From positions 6,261 to 70,260 of the forward strand of contig JACPHN010000045.1 in the NCBI GenBank assembly GCA_016188575.1: a stretch of 64,000 bases of DNA. The letters run 5' to 3'. Each line of letters opens with the position of its first letter. Within the stretch, counting starts at the first letter, position 1. This document shows positions 6,906-14,938 of the stretch, piece after piece. The notes below the pieces were generated by a model, which did not search any database, was not told the DNA's origin, and saw only the letters and a program-made list of their open reading frames with translations. This stretch comes from Candidatus Schekmanbacteria bacterium (GTDB lineage Bacteria > CSSED10-310 > JACPHN01). The position numbers were made by a program, and so were the translations under genes.

Positions 6906-8876
6906 ATGACGCCCGAGAACCTCTTTGTATCCTATTCGTTCGACCTGATCCTCTCGGGCCTGCTCGCGTGCGTGGTGCTGTGGCGCACGGTCAAGCAGCA
7001 GACACTCGTCGGCACTTCGGCCTCTATCTTCCTGCTGGCAGCGCTGGCCGGATTATCCTGCGCCTTTTTTGCCTGCTCCTATTTGAGCTTCCACGCCTTC
7101 GTCAATCAGCGCCAGCTCTTCGACACCGCTCCAGAAAACGTATCGTTGCCGCTGTGGTTAGCAGCGGTGCTATTGCTCGGGGTCGCGCTCACGCGCCCGC
7201 GCAAACAGGACCGCTTCCCTGTCGTTTTCCTGATCATCGGCGTGATGGGAGGCCTTGGGGATGCCTGGCTCCACCTGTCGAGCGTTTCCTCGCACCCAGA
7301 CTCCGCACACTGGTTGGCACTGGCACTGCTCGCCGCGTTGCTCATGCTCCAAGTTCAGCGGACAGCCGGTCGACTGACCATGGGACGCCTCATGCCATCG
7401 CTGGTCATGGGCGGGCTGTGCGCCAATTTCGCGCTGCTGTCTCTGTCCAGCGCAGTGCCCGAGCATTCTCTCGCCGGGATGTTGGACGTAACCCGGCACG
7501 TCGTGGCGCTGGTCGCGCTTATCGCGCTCGCTCGCATCATTGAAATCGAAACGGAAGATTTGTTCAGCGTTTTCTTCCTCCGCCTGAACATCACCTTCAT
7601 CGTCCTCGCGGGCTTCATCATCGTCGTCGTGAGTCACGTGCAGCGCCAGCAATTCGTTGCCTTCGCGGAGAATCAGGCAGCCGATCTGATGGAGTTCATA
7701 CGTGGCCATGTCATGTACTACCACCAACTTGGCCGCGACGACCTGAGCTGTGTGAGCGACGCTCGCATCGAGCGGCGCATTGTCTCCGAGTTTGGGCGAA
7801 TTCCTTCGCTCAGGAGCGTAGCGGTGGTCTACAATGGGGTGCGCTCAGCCGTGATGATCGATTCCGGAGGCCTCGTTGAACGGGCTGTGGAGACCAGCTA
7901 TTCGGAGCCACCACCCGCTGACTTCGCGGCGCGAGCTGACCGCGAAGTCCTGTCCATGTCTGTGCCGATTTACGCAGGCTCTCTCCTTGCAGGGTGGGTG
8001 GAGGTGACACAGATCAACACGGACATGAATCGAGCGATTGTCTATCAAATCGTAGTGATCTTCACGGCCTTTACGGTAGTTGTCGTAGTAAGCGCCATTG
8101 TTGCCGGCATTCTCGTCAGCCGCGCGGACAGGACGATTCGGCGCCAATATCGTGAGATCAAGGAGACACACCAACAGCTCGACCAGGCCGGCAAGATGGC
8201 CGCGTTGGGTGAGCTGGCCGGGGGAGTGGCTCACGAAGTCAACAACCCCATCGGTGTCATTGTCGCTCACGTGGACTACATGAGTGCCGTTGCACGCAAG
8301 CAGGGAGCCTCACAGGAGCTCCTCAGCGACCTGGAGATGATCCGGCGCAACGCCACGCGGGCGGCAGGGATCGTCAGGGCGCTCCTGGACTTTGCGCGGC
8401 CCCGGCCGGTAGAGCGGCAGGTGACCGACCTCAATGCACTGATATCCGCGACCTTGGGCCTTCTGGAGCCGCTTTTTCGCGCGGATGGCGTAAAGGTGAT
8501 GACAGCGCTGCAGGACCTACCCGCCGTATCGGTTGACCGAGACCGTATTCAGCAGGCCTTTGTCAACCTGCTCAAGAATGCCGTGGACAGTTGCGAGCGA
8601 GGCGGACATATAACCGTGAGTAGCCGGTACGATGCGAGCCGCCGTGAGCTGACCTGCACGGTCGCGGACGACGGAGCCGGAATGCCAGCAGAGGTGCTTC
8701 CGAGGATCTATGATCCCTTTTTTACTACCAAACCGCGAGGCACCGGGCTCGGCCTGTCGCTGACGTACGGCACAGTGAGGGACCATGGGGGAATGATTAC
8801 GGTAAAGAGCGAACCTGGAAAGGGGGCGGCTTTCACGGTGGTGTTGCCCGGTCCAACTGAGGGAACGACACCATGA
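6906..8876 (+). CDS. membrane histidine kinase (NtrB-like), partner of the downstream NtrC-type regulator
   Basis: About 656 residues from the ATG at 6906. Residues 1-260 carry several membrane helices (an MHYT/7TM-like sensor bundle). An extracytoplasmic segment of about 130 residues follows, then another helix (IVVIFTAFTVVVVVSAIVAG), a coiled linker, and the kinase core. The H box is GELAGGVAHEVNNP with His near residue 442. The N box is VNLLKNAVDS, G1 DDGAGMP, the F box FFTTKPRG and G2 GTGLGLSL. Its stop overlaps the start of the response regulator (ATGA), so the two are translationally coupled. The adjacent sigma-54 operon suggests it senses redox state, metal or electron-acceptor supply; that last step is inference. 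Confidence 0.9.
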   Translation: MTPENLFVSYSFDLILSGLLACVVLWRTVKQQTLVGTSASIFLLAALAGLSCAFFACSYLSFHAFVNQRQLFDTAPENVSLPLWLAAVLLLGVALTRPRKQDRFPVVFLIIGVMGGLGDAWLHLSSVSSHPDSAHWLALALLAALLMLQVQRTAGRLTMGRLMPSLVMGGLCANFALLSLSSAVPEHSLAGMLDVTRHVVALVALIALARIIEIETEDLFSVFFLRLNITFIVLAGFIIVVVSHVQRQQFVAFAENQAADLMEFIRGHVMYYHQLGRDDLSCVSDARIERRIVSEFGRIPSLRSVAVVYNGVRSAVMIDSGGLVERAVETSYSEPPPADFAARADREVLSMSVPIYAGSLLAGWVEVTQINTDMNRAIVYQIVVIFTAFTVVVVVSAIVAGILVSRADRTIRRQYREIKETHQQLDQAGKMAALGELAGGVAHEVNNPIGVIVAHVDYMSAVARKQGASQELLSDLEMIRRNATRAAGIVRALLDFARPRPVERQVTDLNALISATLGLLEPLFRADGVKVMTALQDLPAVSVDRDRIQQAFVNLLKNAVDSCERGGHITVSSRYDASRRELTCTVADDGAGMPAEVLPRIYDPFFTTKPRGTGLGLSLTYGTVRDHGGMITVKSEPGKGAAFTVVLPGPTEGTTP

Positions 8877-10273
8877 CGAAATCGGAAGCCACTTCCAGGA
8901 TCTTGGTCGTTGATGACGAAGCGGACATGCTGACCACGTGTCGCAAAATCTTGGTGCTGGAAAACTATGAGGTCGACACGGCCGCCAGTGCCGCCGAGGG
9001 ATTCGATCTGTACAGCGCGCGCCGACATGATTTGGTCATTACCGACCTCCGGATGCCGAATGTTGGCGGCATGGAGCTCATGGCCCGTATTCGCGAGCTC
9101 GTCCCGGATCAGTTGGTCGTCATGCTGACGGCTTACTCCACGATTGAAAACGCCATTGCCGCAATCCGCTCGGGTGCCTTTGACTTCCTGCGCAAGCCCT
9201 TCACGATGGACGAGCTGCTTGTTGTCGTGTTGCGGGCCCTGCGCTTCAGGGCGCTCCGCGAGGAAAACGCCGAGCTCTCAAAGAGCCTTCCGCGGTCCTT
9301 CAAGGCCGATCCGATCGTAGGGCGCAGCAAGGAGATTCGGCAGGCGCTACAGGCTCTCGGCAAGGTGTGCGAGATCGACGTCCCGGTGCTGATCTCAGGA
9401 GAAACGGGTACCGGGAAAGAGCTGTTTGCCCAGGTGCTGCACGACAACAGTGCGCGACGAGATGGCCCGTTCATTGCGGTCAACTGCGCCGCCATTCCTG
9501 AGGCGTTGCTCGAAAGCGAGCTCTTCGGCTATGAGAGGGGGGCCTTCACAGGTGCCTCTGCGAGCCGGTCGGGGCTCATTGAGAGCGCATCTGGAGGGAC
9601 GCTGCTGCTCGACGAGATCGGCGACATGCCCATGGTGCTCCAGGGGAAGCTCCTGCGGACGCTGGAGACCGGACATGTTCGTCGCCTGGGTAGCGACCGC
9701 GAGCGGGCTGTCGACTTTCGTGTGGTTTCGGCAACACACCGCGACCTCGGAGCGATGGTCGGCGAGGGTACATTCCGCTCCGATCTCCACTTCCGCATAA
9801 ACGTCGTTCATCTGGTGGTACCGCCTCTACGCGAGCGGGAAGGCGATGTCGCAGTCTTGGCGGAGCACTTCTTCGAGCGCTTTCGATCCCGGACCCGTAG
9901 GGCGATAGACGGCATTTCCGCCGCGGCGATGCTGATATTGGAGCAGTATGGCTGGCCCGGGAACGTGCGGGAGCTGAGAAACGCCATCGAGCGGGCCGGT
10001 GCCTTTGCCGAGTCGACACAGGTCATGCCGGAAGATTTGCCGCCGGCATTACTATCCGCCGTTGAGGGAGGGCAGATCGCAGTGGAGGGCGGCAGCTTCA
10101 GAGAAAGCAGGCATGCCGCCGTAGAGCGGTTCGAGCGCGGATACATCTCGAAGCAGCTTCGCCTGGCGGGAGGCAACGTAACGCAGGCGGCACATCTCAG
10201 CCGGCTCACGCGGCAAGCTTTCCACCGCCTGATGAGCAAGTACGGGATTCAGGGGGACGATTTCAGGGACTAG
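8873..10273 (+). CDS. NtrC-family sigma-54-dependent response regulator
   Basis: 466 residues. The receiver domain (1-120) has DDE at 14-16, phospho-acceptor Asp58 in VITDLRMP and Lys108. The AAA+ domain follows, with Walker A GETGTGKE (176-183), the sigma-54 contact loop GAFTGA (223-228) and Walker B GGTLLLDEIGD (about 241-251). The C-terminus is a Fis-type helix-turn-helix (GGNVTQAAHLSRLTRQAF). When phosphorylated by the kinase encoded just upstream it should activate RNA polymerase carrying sigma-54. A near-consensus sigma-54 promoter lies 156 bp past its stop, in front of the cupredoxin-cytochrome operon, making that the obvious target. Confidence 0.95.
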   Translation: MTKSEATSRILVVDDEADMLTTCRKILVLENYEVDTAASAAEGFDLYSARRHDLVITDLRMPNVGGMELMARIRELVPDQLVVMLTAYSTIENAIAAIRSGAFDFLRKPFTMDELLVVVLRALRFRALREENAELSKSLPRSFKADPIVGRSKEIRQALQALGKVCEIDVPVLISGETGTGKELFAQVLHDNSARRDGPFIAVNCAAIPEALLESELFGYERGAFTGASASRSGLIESASGGTLLLDEIGDMPMVLQGKLLRTLETGHVRRLGSDRERAVDFRVVSATHRDLGAMVGEGTFRSDLHFRINVVHLVVPPLREREGDVAVLAEHFFERFRSRTRRAIDGISAAAMLILEQYGWPGNVRELRNAIERAGAFAESTQVMPEDLPPALLSAVEGGQIAVEGGSFRESRHAAVERFERGYISKQLRLAGGNVTQAAHLSRLTRQAFHRLMSKYGIQGDDFRD

Positions 10274-10428
10274 CGCCAGCGCCCCGGCGGTGTGTCGGCT
10301 GCCTGTCCGCTTTGCACGACACGTGAAGAGCCCAAGTGCCCGCTTAGGGTGACACTATTCCCTGGGGGACGCTGCCGCCAGAGTCCATTGACCGCGCGCC
10401 CAAGCAATTCCGGCCACGCCACTGATCC

Positions 10429-10444
10429 TGGCACGCTCCTTGCT
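10429..10444 (+). promoter_or_regulatory. sigma-54 (-24/-12) promoter
   Basis: TGGCACG (10429-10435), four bases, then TTGCT (10440-10444) matches the RpoN consensus TGGCACG-N4-TTGCW at every fixed position. Transcription would begin about 10 nt downstream, giving a very short leader before the GAGGAG site (10458-10463) and the GTG start at 10470. The gene immediately upstream encodes a sigma-54 activator. Confidence 0.88.
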
Positions 10445-10469
10445 CCTCCCGCCAGGCGAGGAGACAGAG

Positions 10470-11123
10470 GTGCGCGGACATTCGAAGCTGCTGGCGACAT
10501 TGGGATGCCTGGTGTCAATGGTGCCTGCCCAGGTGCCTGGCGCGGAGACCGCCGAGCTCGTAGGCACGGCGGTGTGTCTTCCCGCCGGTCCGGCCGAGGG
10601 AGTCGTTGTTGCTCTGACGGGCTCTGCCATCCCGACTCCGCCTCCCCTGCAGCACGTGGCCGAAATCGACCAGCGAGGTCTTCGCTTTGTCCCACACGTA
10701 TTGGCGATTCCGCTGGGCACGACGGTTTCGTTTCCCAACAACGACCCGATCCGACACAACGTCTTCTCCCCCTCGGAGACCCGCATGTTCAACCTTGGGA
10801 CCTACCATCCGGGGGAAAGCCGGTCTGTCCGGTTCGATCACCCGGGCATCGTAGAAATCCTGTGCAACGTGCATCCGGACATGCTCGCCTACGTCGTCGT
10901 TCTTGACACACCCTACTTCGGCGTCAGCAGCGCTACCGGTGCCTTTCGCATCACCGACATTCCGGCGGGCGGCTACTCGCTGAGCGTGTGGTGCGAGAAC
11001 CACGGCTGGACCGCCTGGTCGCTTACCGTGGCGCCCGAGCAGCGGGCCACCGCTCGCGTCGAAGTCGGTGGCGTGGGCGCAATCGTCGACGGCCAACAGC
11101 TATCTCCGGCCACGTTCAACTGA
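10470..11123 (+). CDS. secreted cupredoxin-domain protein
   Basis: The GTG at 10470 follows GAGGAG with 6 nt spacing; an earlier start would lie inside the promoter. The 217-residue product has a signal peptide (LLATLGCLVSMVPAQVPGA) and a plastocyanin-like fold with type-1 copper ligands: His in DPIRHNVFS, then Cys, His and Met in CNVHPDM. A C-terminal region (TGAFRITDIPAGGYSLSVWCENHG) resembles a carboxypeptidase-regulatory beta-sandwich. It probably carries electrons in the periplasm. It is the first gene of the sigma-54 operon, followed 17 bp later by a cytochrome c. Confidence 0.85.
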   Translation: MRGHSKLLATLGCLVSMVPAQVPGAETAELVGTAVCLPAGPAEGVVVALTGSAIPTPPPLQHVAEIDQRGLRFVPHVLAIPLGTTVSFPNNDPIRHNVFSPSETRMFNLGTYHPGESRSVRFDHPGIVEILCNVHPDMLAYVVVLDTPYFGVSSATGAFRITDIPAGGYSLSVWCENHGWTAWSLTVAPEQRATARVEVGGVGAIVDGQQLSPATFN

Positions 11124-11140
11124 AAGAAAGGAGCAGCAGC

Positions 11141-11617
11141 GTGAGAATGGAAAGCAAGCAAGGTTCGCTCGTGTCACTCGGAGGTAGGGCGGTTACGCTC
11201 GTCGCGCTTGTAGCGCTGGTGCTCGTGCTCCGCGCCTCCGCCCGTGCGGAATCTGGTGGTATCAACCCCTGGACGGCCCCCGCGGAATCTCGCGAGCTCA
11301 GCAACGTCAGCGTCGATAGGGCGGCTTCGGTCGCTCAGGGGAAAGAGCTTTTTCAAACGCGATGCAAGCTATGCCACGGCCCCCTTGGCAGGGGCGATGG
11401 CCCGACAGGCAAGTTCCTCCAACCCAAGCCCACCGACCTCACATCCTCTGTGGTGACATCGCAGACCGACGGCGAGATCTTTTGGAAGATCTCTGAAGGC
11501 AACCCTCCGATGCCAGCTCACAAGGAGATTCTGTCGGAAGAACAGCGTTGGTCGCTTGTCGACCTGATCCGCTCCCTTTCAACCGGCATCGCGGCCGCTG
11601 GCGAGCCCAGCCGCTAG
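11141..11617 (+). CDS. periplasmic monoheme cytochrome c
   Basis: Starts at the GTG at 11141 (AGGAG 7 nt upstream) or the in-frame ATG at 11147. The 158-residue product has a signal/anchor helix (LVALVALVLVLRASA) and a class I cytochrome c domain with CKLCH at 75-79. A likely axial Met lies in GNPPMPAHKE. It is placed between a cupredoxin and an outer-membrane cytochrome-porin, as expected for a periplasmic shuttle that links the outer membrane to the respiratory chain. Confidence 0.9.
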   Translation: MRMESKQGSLVSLGGRAVTLVALVALVLVLRASARAESGGINPWTAPAESRELSNVSVDRAASVAQGKELFQTRCKLCHGPLGRGDGPTGKFLQPKPTDLTSSVVTSQTDGEIFWKISEGNPPMPAHKEILSEEQRWSLVDLIRSLSTGIAAAGEPSR

Positions 11618-11698
11618 TTGCCGTCCTGCTCACTGGCACACGCGCTTCTTGCGCGACGCGAAGTGTGGCGCCGTCGAGATCCCTGAGGAGACAGCAGA

Positions 11699-12904
11699 AT
11701 GCGGAAGTTGAAGTTGACGAAAATTGTTTTAGGTGCGGTGTTTCTCACAGTTTGTGTGGTGGCGGGACCGGTCCCGGCTGAAGCTGTCCCTGGATTCGCC
11801 AGGGCAACGTCCCAGGCATGCTCGGCCTGCCACACCAGTTGGCCTCAGCTTGGCGCAATGGGCAGAGCGTTCAAGGAGTCAGGCTATGAATCTATGGAGC
11901 TCACCGAGATCGCCTCGGGCTTGTCGCTGATCAAGGACCTTCCTCTCTCTGCCCGATACAACATGCGGATTGTCGACAAGCGAACCTCGAACAACAGAAC
12001 AGGCGATCTCGGTCCCAAGGACAGGCAGCTCAAGTTGCGGGCCATGCACGAGGTGGAGGTATTTTTAGCTGGCAGAGCGGGCAAGTACCTTTCCTTCTTC
12101 GGAGAGCTCGAGGCAGAAGACGAGTGGCCGGATCCCAACGGGGACGGGCCCGGCTTTCAGGTGCAGTTCGCGATGGGGACCGCCCAGCTCAACCTTCACG
12201 AAGCGCTACGGGTCAGCCTTGGCTTCGGCCCGATCTTCTGGGCCGACGGTTACAATACGCTGCGTCATGAAAATTTCACGCGCATGGACTGGGCGGCCAC
12301 CGAGCAGGGGTTTGTGCCTGGCGACGGCCAGTTCGTCGGGGTGTCGGGGCGGCCGATGGATCGACTTTTCTACAATGTGGTCTTTTCCGGCGACGATGGC
12401 GATTTGGAAGGCCACGATGCCCGCAGCTTGCACGGCCGCATCGCCTTCGACGTCATGGCGGCCAAGTCGGCAAACCTCATGGTCGGTACTTTCTATAGCG
12501 CCAGCCGCCTGTACGACTCGAGCTCCGGTACCTCCCACGACAAGCTCAATCGCCTGGGCGTCGACCTGCAGTTAGAAACTCACGGGCTTGGCCTGAACGC
12601 TATTTACGCGCAGAAGGAGCTTGAGCCCGCCGACGGGAAATCGGTCAAGGACGACGATATCTCGCTTGAGCTCAGCTACTTGCTGTCCAAAAACAACCGG
12701 CCGGTTTTCGGTCCGGCGCTGATCATTGACAAGTACACCCAGAAGGATGGCGAAGACGACTGGACGAAACTGGGTCTCTTCGTAAACTACTTCGCCCTGG
12801 AAAACCTGCGGCTCGCGCTCGGGTGGGAGGGGACAGTCAGCGCTCCTGACGCATTCCAGCACAAGGAGAGCCGGCTCACCCTGGTACTGGACATGGGACT
12901 GTAG
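11699..12904 (+). CDS. Cyc2-like fused monoheme cytochrome-porin
   Basis: 401 residues with a good ribosome site (GAGGAG, 8 nt). A signal peptide is followed immediately by a short heme domain PGFARATSQACSACHTSWP (CSACH at 41-45) and GRAFKESGY. The remaining 330 residues are beta-strand rich with alternating aromatic residues and end in LTLVLDMGL, as in an outer-membrane porin. The order FAR...CxxCH...P-L...GR-FK-GY is that of Cyc2 proteins, some of which oxidise extracellular Fe(II). Family membership is by motif only; the substrate is unknown. It is third in the sigma-54 operon and is followed by a terminator. Confidence 0.85.
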   Translation: MRKLKLTKIVLGAVFLTVCVVAGPVPAEAVPGFARATSQACSACHTSWPQLGAMGRAFKESGYESMELTEIASGLSLIKDLPLSARYNMRIVDKRTSNNRTGDLGPKDRQLKLRAMHEVEVFLAGRAGKYLSFFGELEAEDEWPDPNGDGPGFQVQFAMGTAQLNLHEALRVSLGFGPIFWADGYNTLRHENFTRMDWAATEQGFVPGDGQFVGVSGRPMDRLFYNVVFSGDDGDLEGHDARSLHGRIAFDVMAAKSANLMVGTFYSASRLYDSSSGTSHDKLNRLGVDLQLETHGLGLNAIYAQKELEPADGKSVKDDDISLELSYLLSKNNRPVFGPALIIDKYTQKDGEDDWTKLGLFVNYFALENLRLALGWEGTVSAPDAFQHKESRLTLVLDMGL

Positions 12905-12928
12905 CCTGTCTGTGGTCAGGAGACCTCA

Positions 12929-12961
12929 CGAAGGCCGGGCCCCTGAGGTCCCCGGCCTTCG
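12929..12961 (+). terminator. terminator-like hairpin after the cytochrome-porin operon
   Basis: CGAAGGCCGGG (12929-12939) pairs perfectly with CCCGGCCTTCG (12951-12961) around an 11-nt loop. The following bases are only mildly T-rich (TGTTCG). It lies 25 bp after the stop and separates the first cytochrome-porin from the second. Confidence 0.65.
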
Positions 12962-13152
12962 TGTTCGCTGGCAACTTATGCAGCAAACGGGCTCCAATCC
13001 ATCGCCTCGGCGCGGCCGCGCGCCGCACTTGTTCGTGCAGGGCTCCTGATCTATGCTCGGACGCCACGAAACATAGTCGGACGCTGCAGCTTTCCCGAGA
13101 GCAATCAAGAGGCCGGCCGCCAGGGGAGTCTCCGAGGCGATCGGCCTTGAAG

Positions 13153-14532
13153 ATGGGGTTTCGACTTGCCGACGCAAAGATGAGCTTGAGATTCGGTCTA
13201 CTCATTGTGGCCATCTTGGTGGCCGAGTGCGGAATGCCTGTTCGCGCCCATGCGGTTCCGACGTTCGCGCGCAAGTATGAAACGAGCTGTCTCACTTGCC
13301 ACCGGCAGTTTCCGCGCCTGAACGAGGTGGGCGAGACGTTTCGGCTCCGCGGCTACCGGTTCGTCGACGATGCCTCCTTGACGAAGGGGCGGGTCGTAAG
13401 CATGGGGAGGAAAGCCTTCGAAAAGCTGTTCCCGGAAGCGGTCTGGCCTTCGGATATGCCAGCGTTTCCACCGATCTCGGCCCGCTTGGTGAGCGATTTC
13501 ACTGTCGACGCCACCGGCTCGCGGCCGGCGCGGACCCAGTTCGAAGCGCCGCACACGCTGGATTTCCATGTGGCAGGGACAATGGGCGAGCACATCGCTT
13601 TCTGGGGCGAAGTGGAGCTCGAGTTGGAGGACCGTAGCGTGGTAGCGCAAACCGGCGGCTGGCTTCAGTTTGGGGGCCTTCTGCACACCGGTGGCGCTGT
13701 CAACCTTCGTCTGGGTCGCGTGGGCCGATCGGGAATGGGGCTCTTCACCGCGCGGGACAGCAACCGTCTCACCTGGACACATTATCTGTATGGGCGCTGG
13801 CGGCTACCCTATCCCGAAGGCTTCGCGGCACCCAACCGCTTCCGCCTCCATGCGAGCCAGCCGGGCTTGGAGGTGTTTGGTTTCGGTCGCCGCTGGCAGT
13901 ATTCGTTTGGAGTCGCAAATGGCGGCGACGGCGGCAACCGCGACGAGAGCTCTGCCAAGGACGTGTACGGCCAGCTCACCCTGAAGCTTGGCGGTCTCGG
14001 CTTCGACGGCGTGGCGCCGACCACCGATGATGCGGCCTCTCCGCGGAGCTCGTGGCTGATGGTAGACGTATTCGCGTACCGAGGGTGGGCGTCTGTACGG
14101 GATGGGGAGGAGGACCAGGCCAGAACCGACGCCTTTTGGCAAGTCGGAGCTGGTATTGCCGTGGACAGCGAGGTGCCGAGCCTGGCGGCGACAGGTGGCT
14201 GCGCTGTCGGCCGCAACAGCAACCCCTACGCGCGCGTCACGCCCGCTCCTGCAAGCTCCCGGTCGTGCTTTCTCGAGGCGCAGTGGGGAATGTTTCCCTG
14301 GCTGCTGTCGGTGGTCCGGTACGAGACGCTGAGTATGCGATTGCCGGAGATCGCAGGGCTAGGTAGGAGGCACGAGTGGGCGCGAGGCGTCGTGTCGCTC
14401 GGGGCGCTCGTGAGGGCAAACGTCCGTCTCGTGCTGGAGGGTCGATGGTGGCTTTCCGGGCGGAACGGCAGTGACCGGATCGACTCGCGCGAATCCGACG
14501 CAGCGCTGTTGCGGCTGGATTTCGCCGTCTAG
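13153..14532 (+). CDS. second Cyc2-like cytochrome-porin
   Basis: About 459 residues from the ATG at 13153; an in-frame ATG at 13180 is the alternative, and neither has a strong ribosome site. The signal peptide (FGLLIVAILVAECGMPVRAHA) leads into VPTFARKYETSCLTCHRQFPRLNEVGETFRLRGY (heme motif CLTCH near 46-50), the same head as the preceding porin. A long beta-rich barrel follows (HIAFWGEVELELED, VNLRLGRVGRSG, LRLDFAV at the end). It is a divergent paralogue rather than a recent copy. The hairpin upstream suggests separate transcription or read-through at a lower level. Confidence 0.82.
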   Translation: MGFRLADAKMSLRFGLLIVAILVAECGMPVRAHAVPTFARKYETSCLTCHRQFPRLNEVGETFRLRGYRFVDDASLTKGRVVSMGRKAFEKLFPEAVWPSDMPAFPPISARLVSDFTVDATGSRPARTQFEAPHTLDFHVAGTMGEHIAFWGEVELELEDRSVVAQTGGWLQFGGLLHTGGAVNLRLGRVGRSGMGLFTARDSNRLTWTHYLYGRWRLPYPEGFAAPNRFRLHASQPGLEVFGFGRRWQYSFGVANGGDGGNRDESSAKDVYGQLTLKLGGLGFDGVAPTTDDAASPRSSWLMVDVFAYRGWASVRDGEEDQARTDAFWQVGAGIAVDSEVPSLAATGGCAVGRNSNPYARVTPAPASSRSCFLEAQWGMFPWLLSVVRYETLSMRLPEIAGLGRRHEWARGVVSLGALVRANVRLVLEGRWWLSGRNGSDRIDSRESDAALLRLDFAV

Positions 14533-14938
14533 TAGACCGACTCCGAAATGGCGATACACCTTTCGGTGGCCATGCCGAGCTCGCCCATCGAGCAGGTAGC
14601 GAAAGGAATCGCGGCCGCGGCCTTATGGCGGATACCCCCGCGGAGAGCGGGCAGTCGAGCCGAGTGCGGGCAGCGCGCGCCGGCGTGTTTCGCGGCTGGC
14701 GCAAGCAAATCGCTGGAGGCCTCGCTCTTCTCCTGAGGCGGCTGGCATGGCGAAAGGATTCCGTCGCCATGCGAAAGGCTTCATTTGCTTGCGTGTGCGG
14801 CTTCAAATGCTTGCATCTTGCATGGCCCTACGCGTGCGAATACGCTGCATGACGGGGCACAAAGACGCGCTCGAAGCCGACATGCGTGGGAGCGGATGAA
14901 CAGATACGCGCAATCAAATAACCTCTTGGAGTCAAGCA
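14533..14938. other. intergenic, no gene supported
   Basis: About 400 bp. Short frames exist but have Arg/Ala-rich shadow composition. Near 14780-14830 there are several short repeats of TGCTTGC/CTTGCAT. The GGAG site at about 14928 belongs to the next gene. No promoter call is possible. Confidence 0.35.

Noticed and set aside
10292-10322. Inverted repeat GTGTCG-N19-CGACAC as the NtrC enhancer
   Set aside because: Well placed upstream of the sigma-54 promoter, but the arms are short, the gap is long and there is only one copy. Kept as a weak idea only.
14548-14736. 62-residue plus-strand frame after the second cytochrome-porin
   Set aside because: No ribosome site and no protein-like composition.
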